Shown here in pieces: positions 46,534-55,172 of a stretch of 64,000 bases of DNA. Below the pieces are notes generated by a model. It worked only from the letters and a program-made list of their open reading frames with translations, ran no database searches and was not told where the DNA came from. Source of the stretch: an uncultured Fidelibacterota bacterium (lineage in GTDB: Bacteria > Fidelibacterota > Marinisomatia > Marinisomatales > UBA1611); contig CAJWLO010000009.1 of the NCBI GenBank assembly GCA_913043235.1, positions 1 to 64,000 on the forward strand, given 5' to 3'. Made by a program: the position numbers and the translations under genes. Positions within the stretch are counted from its first letter, which is position 1, and the number at the start of each line of letters is the position of its first letter.

Positions 46534-48111
46534 TTGCGTTCAATCATCCACATACCGATTGTATTATTTCTGGTATCATTCTTAATCAGCCAGGATGATC
46601 CGCTGGAAGAATCTAAGTCTGTACAAGGTGCTTTCGGTGCCGTTACCATTGATGGTAAAATTTGGAATCAGATCGCATTGAGACCCATTCTTCCCTTTGG
46701 AAAACTGGCAATTTCATTTGATATTGTACTGTATATCGATCAGGACGGTAATATCCATGATGATGAATGGGATTTTTCATCAGGACAAAAGATAAAAAAT
46801 ACTATTTTGGATAAGATATACTATATCCGTTATGGGCGAAGGCAGGATCCTTATTATTTTAGGGCAGGGGCCCTAGATTATGTATCCATGGGGTATGGCG
46901 TCCTGGCTAACGGCTATTCCAATTCAATTTTATATCCTCAGGTTCGCAAGGTGGGCATGGAAGCCCGGTTACGAGCTTTTGATCTGGATATTTATGGGTT
47001 TACCAACGATTTCAAAGAGAATCTTGGTTTATCTGGGATGCGTGTTTCTGGCCGAGTACCTGGTAGCCTTACGATGGGTATATCCTTTGCAGCGGATCGT
47101 AATCAGTACCTTGGCCTTAAAGATCGAGATGGGGATGGCAGACCGGATCTGGTGGATGATTTCCCTAACGATAAAATATATTGGCTAGACTCAGATGGTG
47201 ATGGCTGGGCAGATAACGATACCCTTAATGAGTTTGATGTGGATGGAGACGGATGGACCGATTCTAGTTTTACCTATCCATTGTATGGTATTGTTCTTGA
47301 TACCGATGGTGTTCCAACCAAACCGGAACCGATTAACATCAAAAAAGAAAGTGAATCTGTTCAATCCTTTGCTATTGATCTCGGCAGACCTCTTTTTTCC
47401 CAGGGGAATCTCTCCGTTCATGTTTATACCCAGATCGCAGCATTGATTGGTAAGACCAATAATCCAAAGACCTTGGAGAGGGAACCATTGGGTATAGGAG
47501 TAACTCCGCTGGGTATTTCTGCTTCTTTTGGTCCAGCCAGGTTCAGCTGGGAATACAGAATGATGCCCAATGGTAAATTTGAGTTTGGCTATTTTAACCG
47601 TTCTTATGAAATAGAACGGGCCACATTTTCTAGCATTACCGCGACTACACTTGCTGGTAATACAGGTACTATTGTGACCAAAGCCAGTAAACTTGGAAAA
47701 TTTGGTAAACAGAATGGGTATTTTTCCCGTTTAACCGTTGACTTGGGTTCCCTTCTTCAGGGAGGACTCAGTTATCAAAATCTTCATGGGGAACAGTGGC
47801 AGGACGGGCCGCAGGATTTCGAGGAAGAGACAAACCAAAGTTTTACAGCAACGGTAAAACTAAGACAATCAATCAGCCGGATTAAAATGGCAAATTGGTT
47901 TTATCAACAGAGGAATGTTCCGAATCCTTTTGAATTTGAATATTCTGAATCGACCATCACCGGATATAAAATTGGGCTGGAACTGGGCAACGGAATGGTA
48001 CTTAATTATATTTTCCGTAGGTCCTTCAGAGACCTAAATGGGGATGGAGATGTGACTGATAAGGGTGAAATGCTTAATATGACCAGTATTGAAACATCCT
48101 TTTCATTTTAA
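46534..48111 (+). CDS. Outer-membrane beta-barrel protein with calcium-loop insert
   Basis: This 525-residue protein has a signal peptide (SIIHIPIVLFLVSFLISQ). Amphipathic strands run through most of its length. Between about 192 and 240 there is a run of calcium-loop motifs, DRDGDGRPD, DSDGDGWADND and DVDGDGWTD, of the thrombospondin type 3 kind. The C-terminus ends in a strand with a final Phe, typical for outer-membrane insertion. Translation probably begins at TTG 46534, because a stop lies just upstream and no ATG is near. It precedes alaS by two bases, an odd pairing that suggests shared transcription. Confidence 0.72.
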   Translation: MRSIIHIPIVLFLVSFLISQDDPLEESKSVQGAFGAVTIDGKIWNQIALRPILPFGKLAISFDIVLYIDQDGNIHDDEWDFSSGQKIKNTILDKIYYIRYGRRQDPYYFRAGALDYVSMGYGVLANGYSNSILYPQVRKVGMEARLRAFDLDIYGFTNDFKENLGLSGMRVSGRVPGSLTMGISFAADRNQYLGLKDRDGDGRPDLVDDFPNDKIYWLDSDGDGWADNDTLNEFDVDGDGWTDSSFTYPLYGIVLDTDGVPTKPEPINIKKESESVQSFAIDLGRPLFSQGNLSVHVYTQIAALIGKTNNPKTLEREPLGIGVTPLGISASFGPARFSWEYRMMPNGKFEFGYFNRSYEIERATFSSITATTLAGNTGTIVTKASKLGKFGKQNGYFSRLTVDLGSLLQGGLSYQNLHGEQWQDGPQDFEEETNQSFTATVKLRQSISRIKMANWFYQQRNVPNPFEFEYSESTITGYKIGLELGNGMVLNYIFRRSFRDLNGDGDVTDKGEMLNMTSIETSFSF

Positions 48112-48113
48112 TA

Positions 48114-50705
48114 ATGACTACAAAAGAGATTCGGCAGTCATTCATAGATTTTTTCAAGGAAAAAGAGCACCAATTTGTACGTAGTTCCCCGGTGGTACCT
48201 TTGGACGATGCTACCTTACTTTTTACCAATGCGGGTATGAACCAATTTAAACCGCACTTTTTAAACCAGACAGAACCGGAAAGCCTGCGGGTTGTCAACA
48301 GCCAGAAATGCATACGCGTGTCCGGTAAGCATAATGATCTGGAAGAAGTGGGCCTGGACAACTTCCACCATACCTTTTTTGAAATGCTGGGGAATTGGTC
48401 CTTCGGTGATTATTATAAAAAAGAAGCGATTTCCTGGGCCTGGGAATTAATCACGGAGATTTGGAAACTGGATAAAAATCGTTTGTGGGCTACAGTCTAC
48501 GATGGTGACGAAGAAGCATTTTCTCTGTGGACTGAGGTAACAGATATTGACCCGGAACGGGTACTAAAATGTGGTAAAAAAGATAATTTCTGGGAAATGG
48601 GTGACACAGGTCCCTGTGGCCCTTGCTCAGAAATCCATTATTTTGTTGGTATGGATACTGATGAACAGATACCGGATGGTGTCAATCAATCTGATAAATA
48701 CTGGGAGCTTTGGAATCTGGTTTTTATCCAGAATAACCGTCGGAAAGATGGCACCCTGGAGGACCTTCCGGAAAAACATGTGGACACTGGTGCGGGTCTT
48801 GAACGTATAGCCGCAGTACTACAGGGAAAGACCAGTAATTACGAGACGGACCTGTTTCAACCTATTATTCAAAAAATAGAATCCATTTCTAATTCTTCCT
48901 GCAAGGATAATCTGATTGCACACCAAGTGATTGCCGATCATATTCGTATGCTTTGTTTTTCCATCTCTGATGGTGCCTTGCCTTCCAATGAAGGTCGAGG
49001 GTATGTATTGCGTAGAATTTTGCGTCGTGCAGCACGGTTTGGTCGTCTCCTGGGATTGCATGATCCATTTCTGTTTAAACTCGTGGAAACAGTTAGTAGT
49101 GTCATGGGTTCAACATTTCCTGAAGTGGTGGAAAAAAGCACTCATATTAAAAAAGTGATCCAGGCGGAAGAATCAGCCTTTAATCAAACGCTTGACCGCG
49201 GTTTGATCCATCTAGATAAAATTACTTTAGCAACAGGTGACAAAGAGATTACCGGAGATGAAGCATTTAAATTATATGATACCTATGGTTTTCCATTGGA
49301 TCTGACCCAGTTAATAGCACGGGAACGTGGATTCGATGTAGATGTGAAGGGGTTTGATGAAGCTATGATGCACCAGAAGCAGCGAGCCAGAGATGCTGGA
49401 AAATTTAAGGCTATAGGTGAAACCGTTAATTGGATCACTATATCCGACGGCATCGACTCCGAATTTTTAGGGTATGATACACTAACATCGACATCCACGA
49501 TTCGAAGATATGCCCAACAAGGGAAAGATTGGCTGATCGTACTGGATAAAACGCCCTTTTACGCTGAATCAGGTGGACAGATAGGAGATACTGGAACGAT
49601 TAAGGGGAAAGATATTAAACTTTCGGTCAGGGATGTGAAGAAAGAAAACCATTCTTTTATTCACATTTGCATAGGAGATTTTAATACTCATAAAATTGTA
49701 GAACCGGTCGAATGTGCTGTAGATATTCTGCGCAGAGATTCTATTCGCAGGAATCATACGGCAACCCATTTGATGCATAAGGCCTTGAAGTTGGTGCTGG
49801 GTGATCATGTTCATCAGGCAGGATCTCTTGTCCACCCTGAATATTTACGGTTTGATCTGACCCATTATGAAAAGATTTCCAAAGAGCAAATATTGGAAAT
49901 TGAGAATATTGTAAACCAGCAAATTCTTTTAAATAACACTTTAGAAGTTTCAGTTAAAAAATTCAATGAAGCAAAAAAAGCTGGAGCGGAAGCATTATTT
50001 GGTGAAAAATACAGTGATGATGTACGTGTGATTCAGATTGGGGAATTCTCTATGGAATTATGCGGTGGTACTCATGTAGATCGCACTGGTGATATAGGAT
50101 TCTTTCAAATTACTGAAGAATCTTCACTGGCTACTGGTGTTCGCCGGATCATAGCTTTAACAGGTCATGGAGCCATTTCTAGAGTGCAGGCGAACAGCAC
50201 CGTCTTGTATAAACTTCACAAGTTACTCAATACGCCTCCTGATCAATTGCTGGATCGGGTCAGCGGCATGTTATTGGAACGGAAAGAATTGGAAAAACGC
50301 TTGCGGCAGCTCTCGTCGGATTCCGGCCTTAGTTTGACTAAATTAATAGATAAAATAGAATCTGTAAATGGGTATCAGGTCCTTGTTGAAAAGCTTGAAG
50401 CCAATAGTATAGATGATTTGAAACGTATTGGAGATGCACTGCGAGAAAAACTGGATTCGGGAATTGGTGTCCTTTTTATGGCTGGCGATGAGAAACCATC
50501 GGCAGTTGTGGTTGTGGCAGATGGTATTATTGCCCTAGGTCAAAATGCAGGTTCCTTAGCAAAGTCCATTGGTGGTTTTATGGGTGGCGGTGGTGGTGGA
50601 AAAGCACATTTGGCAACGGCTGGTGGTTCCGATTTGGAAATGATTGAGAAGGCCATGGACCAAACAAAAGAATTGATAATTAATTATTTAACCGAACTGG
50701 GATAG
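48114..50705 (+). CDS. alaS: Alanyl-tRNA synthetase
   Basis: This 863-residue class II synthetase charges tRNA-Ala. The N-terminal catalytic core begins RQSFIDFFKEKEHQFVRSSP with motif 2/3 regions. The editing domain has the zinc ligands HTATH (H548, H552) and CGGTH (C650, H654). The C-terminal DHHA1/C-Ala domain contains GGGGGGKAHLATAGG. The length is close to the family norm of 870-880. It starts 2 bases after the preceding stop. Confidence 0.98.
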   Translation: MTTKEIRQSFIDFFKEKEHQFVRSSPVVPLDDATLLFTNAGMNQFKPHFLNQTEPESLRVVNSQKCIRVSGKHNDLEEVGLDNFHHTFFEMLGNWSFGDYYKKEAISWAWELITEIWKLDKNRLWATVYDGDEEAFSLWTEVTDIDPERVLKCGKKDNFWEMGDTGPCGPCSEIHYFVGMDTDEQIPDGVNQSDKYWELWNLVFIQNNRRKDGTLEDLPEKHVDTGAGLERIAAVLQGKTSNYETDLFQPIIQKIESISNSSCKDNLIAHQVIADHIRMLCFSISDGALPSNEGRGYVLRRILRRAARFGRLLGLHDPFLFKLVETVSSVMGSTFPEVVEKSTHIKKVIQAEESAFNQTLDRGLIHLDKITLATGDKEITGDEAFKLYDTYGFPLDLTQLIARERGFDVDVKGFDEAMMHQKQRARDAGKFKAIGETVNWITISDGIDSEFLGYDTLTSTSTIRRYAQQGKDWLIVLDKTPFYAESGGQIGDTGTIKGKDIKLSVRDVKKENHSFIHICIGDFNTHKIVEPVECAVDILRRDSIRRNHTATHLMHKALKLVLGDHVHQAGSLVHPEYLRFDLTHYEKISKEQILEIENIVNQQILLNNTLEVSVKKFNEAKKAGAEALFGEKYSDDVRVIQIGEFSMELCGGTHVDRTGDIGFFQITEESSLATGVRRIIALTGHGAISRVQANSTVLYKLHKLLNTPPDQLLDRVSGMLLERKELEKRLRQLSSDSGLSLTKLIDKIESVNGYQVLVEKLEANSIDDLKRIGDALREKLDSGIGVLFMAGDEKPSAVVVVADGIIALGQNAGSLAKSIGGFMGGGGGGKAHLATAGGSDLEMIEKAMDQTKELIINYLTELG

Positions 50706-50959
50706 TATCCAGTATGCATTTATTGGGAAAGGGTATATGGTCTATTTAGAAAAAGGGGAAAAGAAAATACCAAGATTTGATTCTGCACAGCAAATGTTAT
50801 CTGCAATGCACAATTGACTCGGTTAGGTGCTTCACAATCCATAGAAATCAGTTAATATGGCACTGAAAAAAAGATTATATACGGCAGATATTAATGGGTT
50901 GCGTGTATTGAACCGTATGTGGGTTTATTCTGTATGCGCCTAGAGAAAAAATTTAATTA
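50706..50959. other. Non-coding gap between alaS and ridA
   Basis: This 254-base stretch has only short open frames. One runs from a possible ATG at 50736 for 26 codons (MVYLEKGEKKIPRFDS...). Another starts at 50857 for 28 codons (MALKKRLYTADING...). Neither has a ribosome site or a recognisable product. They could be remnants of a decayed gene. A promoter for the ridA-DUF5683-transporter group is expected here. Confidence 0.4.
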
Positions 50960-51346
50960 ATGAAAAAAATAATTCATACACTTAATGCTCCTTCCGCGAT
51001 CGGCACCTACAACCAGGCGGTGCAATCCCACGGGTTTATTTATACATCTGGACAACTGGGTATCAATCATAATACTGGCAAGATTGTGGAAGGAGGTATC
51101 GGAAAAGAGACATTACGTGCTTTACAAAATATTGATGTCATACTACATGCAGTAGGAGCCGATAAATCACACATAGTGAAATTGATTGTATTTGTTACAG
51201 ATTTAAATGGTTTTAATCTCGTAAATGATTCTTTTAAAACTTTTTTTCAAGGTGTGGATTTTCCTGCGAGGTCAACTGTGGAGGTCTCGGCACTGCCCAT
51301 GGATGCAAAAGTAGAAATTGAATGCGTGGCCTGCACAAGTGAATGA
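50960..51346 (+). CDS. ridA: RidA family enamine/imine deaminase
   Basis: This 128-residue RidA (YjgF/TdcF) protein hydrolyses reactive 2-aminoacrylate and other enamines formed by PLP enzymes. It has the family patterns PSAIGTYNQAV, YTSGQLGI, and the active-site arginine in ARSTVEVSALP followed by VEIECVA. The length is standard. The stop overlaps the ATG of the next gene by ATGA. Confidence 0.95.
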   Translation: MKKIIHTLNAPSAIGTYNQAVQSHGFIYTSGQLGINHNTGKIVEGGIGKETLRALQNIDVILHAVGADKSHIVKLIVFVTDLNGFNLVNDSFKTFFQGVDFPARSTVEVSALPMDAKVEIECVACTSE

Positions 51347-51762
51347 GCACCCGCTTTATCATTATTTTCATTCTGGTAGTAGAGTTTATAATTGGACAAG
51401 ATGTGGATACATCTGCTTATAAACGCCCAAAAACAGCTTTTTTATTTTCCTTGGTTCCTGGCGGCGGCCAGCTTTATAACGATAAGTGGATCAAGGCGAT
51501 GATATTCATGGGTCTGGAAGCCAGTGCAACAAAGGCCTGGATGGAAAATTCTAAATATTATAATAATTATGACCACGGTAATTACTCACTGAGGAAACAC
51601 CGTTATCTTGAAAAACGAAATAAGTATGCCTGGTGGATGGGATTTATTTATTTATTTGGTATGCTGGACGCTGTGGTGGATGCCCATTTGCAGCCATTCG
51701 ATGAAATAATGAATACAAATATTGAAAGTATACAAAAGGAGAAAAACCAAGATGAAGAATAG
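51343..51762 (+). CDS. DUF5683-like membrane protein
   Basis: This 139-residue protein has a signal-like N-terminal helix, then AFLFSLVPGGGQLYNDKWIKA, which is the P-G-x-G-Q-x-Y/N motif of DUF5683/TM2-like proteins common in FCB bacteria. A second hydrophobic stretch (WWMGFIYLFGMLDAVVDAHL) follows. Function is unknown; a membrane or envelope role is likely. It is coupled to ridA and overlaps the next gene's start by 11 bases. Confidence 0.85.
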   Translation: MSTRFIIIFILVVEFIIGQDVDTSAYKRPKTAFLFSLVPGGGQLYNDKWIKAMIFMGLEASATKAWMENSKYYNNYDHGNYSLRKHRYLEKRNKYAWWMGFIYLFGMLDAVVDAHLQPFDEIMNTNIESIQKEKNQDEE

Positions 51763-53125
51763 GGAACACTGGGGGTCAAAACTGGGGTTTATTCTGGCTG
51801 CCTCTGGGTCCGCTGTGGGTATTGGTAATATTTGGAAATATCCACATATGGCTGGGCAAAATGGTGGTGCAGCCTTTACACTTATATACTTATTATGTAT
51901 TCTGGTGGTTGGTCTTTCCATTGTGATTACTGAATTTGTCATTGGTCGCAAAACACAGTTGAGTCCTGTAGGTGCTTTTGAAACGCTGGCTCCTAATACA
52001 GCCTGGAAATGGGTTGGATTTCTAGGTGTCGCATCTGCTTTTGTAATCCTGTCATTTTATGGCGTTGTTGGTGGATGGATTCTCAAATATATTATTGTTT
52101 CTCTCACGGGTGGCTTCAATGTATTAAAAGGGGATCCGGAAGCGGCTGGCAGTCTTTTCAATAATTTTATTACCGGAACCTGGTCACCAGTGCTATACCA
52201 GATTATTTTTATGGCTGTATGTATTTGGGTCATTGTTCATGGTGTGAAAGGCGGTATTGAGAAATGGGCGAAGGTTATGATGCCTTTGATTATTATTTTG
52301 TTGGCTGTCTTAGCTGTGCGAGGCATAACGTTGAAAGGCGGTCTGGAAGGCATATCATTTTTATTTAATCCACGATTTGAGGACCTGACAGCTTCCGCTA
52401 TAGTACTTGCTCTGGGGCATGCATTTTTTACTCTTAGCTTGGGAATGGGCACCATGGTTACTTATGGGAGTTATCTTGACCGGGAACAAAATTTATTGAA
52501 TTCTGCTCTATGGGTGATTGCCTTGGACACCGCCATTGCCATGTTGGCAGGGGTGGCCATTTTTACTACTGTGTTCGCTTTGGGGGCCAATCCAGCAGAA
52601 GGACCAGGGCTTATTTTCGTAGTTCTTCCTTCCGTCTTTCCACAGTTGGCTGCCGGTACATTATGGGGATCATTGTTCTTTATTCTACTTTTTATGGCAG
52701 CCCTGACATCGGCGATTTCAATCTTGGAAGTTGTCACTGCATATTTTATTGATCAAAAAGGATGGTCAAGAACCAAAGCGACGATCCAGTTCGGTGTTGT
52801 GATAACTGTGGTAGGGGTATTTTGTTCATTATCTCTTGGAGGGAGTATCAATTTAACTGCATTCATGGATATAACCTTTTTTGATTTTATGGATTATTTA
52901 TCATCAAAATATATGTTACCTATCGGTGGTATGCTGACCGCATTATTTGTACTTTTCCATTGGGGCGTTCCTAATTTTATTGATGAATTATATATGGGCA
53001 TATCAAGTAAAAAAATTGATTCCCGTATTGCAGTTATTTTACTGCTAGTTTCTGCCATGGTGGTTGGATTTATTATCTTGAATGAAATTATTGCAAAAAT
53101 AACCGGGACTGCCGTTATAGGATAA
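51752..53125 (+). CDS. Sodium-dependent symporter (NSS/SNF family)
   Basis: This is a 457-residue polytopic transporter with about 11-12 helices. It takes up an amino acid or related solute with sodium. The first helix carries the signature GSAVGIGNIWKYPHMAGQNG, matching the Na+ and substrate site of LeuT-type transporters. ATG 51752 is chosen because AAAGGAG lies about 10 bases upstream and because the sequence from REHWGSKLGF is the family's usual beginning; an in-frame start at 51722 adds an unlikely basic leader. Substrate is not predictable. Confidence 0.93.
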   Translation: MKNREHWGSKLGFILAASGSAVGIGNIWKYPHMAGQNGGAAFTLIYLLCILVVGLSIVITEFVIGRKTQLSPVGAFETLAPNTAWKWVGFLGVASAFVILSFYGVVGGWILKYIIVSLTGGFNVLKGDPEAAGSLFNNFITGTWSPVLYQIIFMAVCIWVIVHGVKGGIEKWAKVMMPLIIILLAVLAVRGITLKGGLEGISFLFNPRFEDLTASAIVLALGHAFFTLSLGMGTMVTYGSYLDREQNLLNSALWVIALDTAIAMLAGVAIFTTVFALGANPAEGPGLIFVVLPSVFPQLAAGTLWGSLFFILLFMAALTSAISILEVVTAYFIDQKGWSRTKATIQFGVVITVVGVFCSLSLGGSINLTAFMDITFFDFMDYLSSKYMLPIGGMLTALFVLFHWGVPNFIDELYMGISSKKIDSRIAVILLLVSAMVVGFIILNEIIAKITGTAVIG

Positions 53126-53128
53126 ATC

Positions 53129-53953
53129 ATGCTTGTTGCCCGCATTTTCCCAAAAGATTCAGGCCCGTATGAAAGGTGTCGCACCGCCCTAAGCAAGATA
53201 GGTGAATTACTCGATAAGTTCGCTGTAATCCGGTTATTTGTTATATGGTCCCTGACCGTAACAGGTACTACACTGGCTTCTGGTTTGGATGATAGATTTT
53301 TATACTGGGATTGGTCGACCTGGACCAGTGGTTTGCTCAGGTTAATGATCAGTTCTTTACTGTTTATAATAGTACTTCATCCCAAGTCACTCTGGATTGC
53401 AGGATCCAAACGGTTGAATGAATCGGGTTTTGCTGTCCACTGTGCTCTGGCCTTACTTTTTATTATGATAGGCGGCATTGGCTATGTCAATGATTGGGAT
53501 AGATTCCTATTGAATACCTTACCGTACATTGTTGGGTTTGCTGCTGGACTTCTGGTATTCCAATTTACCTTAGTGCTGGATGATATTAAAGGAGAGTGGA
53601 ATGTGGAACACTGGGATAATAAATTCATGTTTCTGGGTTTATCCTGCCTTCTTTTTGGATTGGCCGTGATATTCGGTATTTATTTTGATGACCCTATTCT
53701 AAGTACCGTATCTATGGTGAACTTACCTTTTTCCCTAGTTGCAATGGTTTTTACAAACCATGTACGGCATCTGCAGCGGGCCCGATTTTATCCGCTGTTT
53801 ATATTTTCCTTATTTTTATGTGTTAGAGCTCCCTGGTTTTTAATTCCCTTGGCTGTTTTATTCTTCACTTTTAGAATAATTAATTATTTCCGTTACGGTA
53901 TTGTTCATCCTTCATTCGGAGTAGATTTCGACGAAGCATCCCATTATGTATGA
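53129..53953 (+). CDS. Polytopic membrane protein of unknown function
   Basis: This 274-residue protein has about seven or eight membrane helices (for example ALALLFIMIGGIGYV, LPYIVGFAAGLLVFQF, FIFSLFLCVRAPWFLIPLAVLFF). I recognise no family. Its stop overlaps the flavoprotein gene by 8 bases, so the two are likely to work together, perhaps in lipid or quinone metabolism. It follows the transporter gene by 3 bases. Confidence 0.75.
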   Translation: MLVARIFPKDSGPYERCRTALSKIGELLDKFAVIRLFVIWSLTVTGTTLASGLDDRFLYWDWSTWTSGLLRLMISSLLFIIVLHPKSLWIAGSKRLNESGFAVHCALALLFIMIGGIGYVNDWDRFLLNTLPYIVGFAAGLLVFQFTLVLDDIKGEWNVEHWDNKFMFLGLSCLLFGLAVIFGIYFDDPILSTVSMVNLPFSLVAMVFTNHVRHLQRARFYPLFIFSLFLCVRAPWFLIPLAVLFFTFRIINYFRYGIVHPSFGVDFDEASHYV

Positions 53954-55160
53954 TGCAGTGATTGTTGGTGCCGGGCCTTCCGGGTGTGCCGCAGCATTAT
54001 ATGCTCACAAATACGGTTTAAAAACACTTCTCATAGACAAGGCTGTTTTTCCAAGGGATAAGGTCTGTGGTGATGCATTATCCGGAAAAAGTGTACGCAT
54101 ATTAAAGGAACTGGACCTATTGGAAGATTTGGGTGACTTGGATGGGTCGGTGATTAATCGACTCACCTTTGGAAGCCCAAAAAATAAAATATTTGATGTT
54201 TATTTAAAAGGAAATGAAAATAATGACCAAATCACAAAAGGATTTGTGATCCCCAGGAAAATCTTTGATAATTTTCTATTTAAGAAAGCAGATGCTGTGA
54301 CGGATACAAGGCAAGGGTTTACTGTCCAGGATCTTATTTTTGAAAACGATTTTGTGGCGGGTATAAAAGGAAAAACAAATGATGGACTTGAACAGGAGAT
54401 AAGAGCACCACTGGTGCTTGGGTGTGATGGCCCAACATCCATTGTGTCCCGAAAACTAGGCGTATATGAAATGGAGATGGAACATACTTCAGTAGCCCTT
54501 AGATGTTATTTTGAAGGTGTGGATGGATTAACAGACCAGATTGAGCTCCATTATGTGAAAGAATTAAACCCTGGATATTTTTGGTTGTTTCCTGCAGGTG
54601 AAGGCAGGGCTAATATTGGTCTTGGCCTCAGTAAGAATGATGCAAAAAAAGAAAAAAGGACCTTACGCCAAATACTGGATGAATTGATACAGAACGATTA
54701 TTTCAAGCAGCGTTTTAGTCATGCAAAAAAACTAGAAACACCAGTTGGTTGGAATCTTCCTTTAGGAAGTATTCACCGAAAAAACTATGGCAATGGATTT
54801 CTATTGCTGGGAGATGCTGCTGGACTGGTTGATCCGTTTACAGGAGAAGGTATAGGAAATGCTATGGTCTCAGGTAAATACGCTATAGAGGTTGCAAGAA
54901 AATGTAGGGAAACACGTGATTATTCCGAATCAGAACTTGCAGAATATGATAAGCTATTATGGGGCGAAATCGGCAGTGAATTACGAACCAGTACTAAACT
55001 CCAGAGCCTGGCGCGTTATAGATTTCTGTTGAACTTTGTGATTGGACGAGGTGCACGAAACAAAGATGTGAGGGAGATTATCTCCAGCATGCTATCCAAT
55101 GAAATTCCAAGGGATGAACTCTCCAGCCCCATGTTCTATTTTAAAATTTTATTTTCCTGA
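53946..55160 (+). CDS. Geranylgeranyl reductase family flavoprotein
   Basis: This 404-residue FAD enzyme has the dinucleotide-binding loop GAGPSGCAAA (8-17) with an acidic end of the second strand (LLIDKAVFPRDKVCGD), the FWLFPAGEGRANIGLGL stretch, and GDAAGLVDPFTGEGIGNAM near 290-310. These are marks of the geranylgeranyl reductase family, which saturates isoprenoid chains of quinones or lipids. The substrate (menaquinone side chain, polyprenyl lipid or other) cannot be read from the sequence. It overlaps the preceding membrane gene. Confidence 0.88.
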   Translation: MYDAVIVGAGPSGCAAALYAHKYGLKTLLIDKAVFPRDKVCGDALSGKSVRILKELDLLEDLGDLDGSVINRLTFGSPKNKIFDVYLKGNENNDQITKGFVIPRKIFDNFLFKKADAVTDTRQGFTVQDLIFENDFVAGIKGKTNDGLEQEIRAPLVLGCDGPTSIVSRKLGVYEMEMEHTSVALRCYFEGVDGLTDQIELHYVKELNPGYFWLFPAGEGRANIGLGLSKNDAKKEKRTLRQILDELIQNDYFKQRFSHAKKLETPVGWNLPLGSIHRKNYGNGFLLLGDAAGLVDPFTGEGIGNAMVSGKYAIEVARKCRETRDYSESELAEYDKLLWGEIGSELRTSTKLQSLARYRFLLNFVIGRGARNKDVREIISSMLSNEIPRDELSSPMFYFKILFS

Positions 55161-55172
55161 AGGTATATCAGA

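Noticed and set aside
50706-50959. tRNA or small RNA in the gap after alaS
   Set aside because: No T-loop (GGTTCGAATCC-like) pattern or cloverleaf could be found, and pairing is weak.
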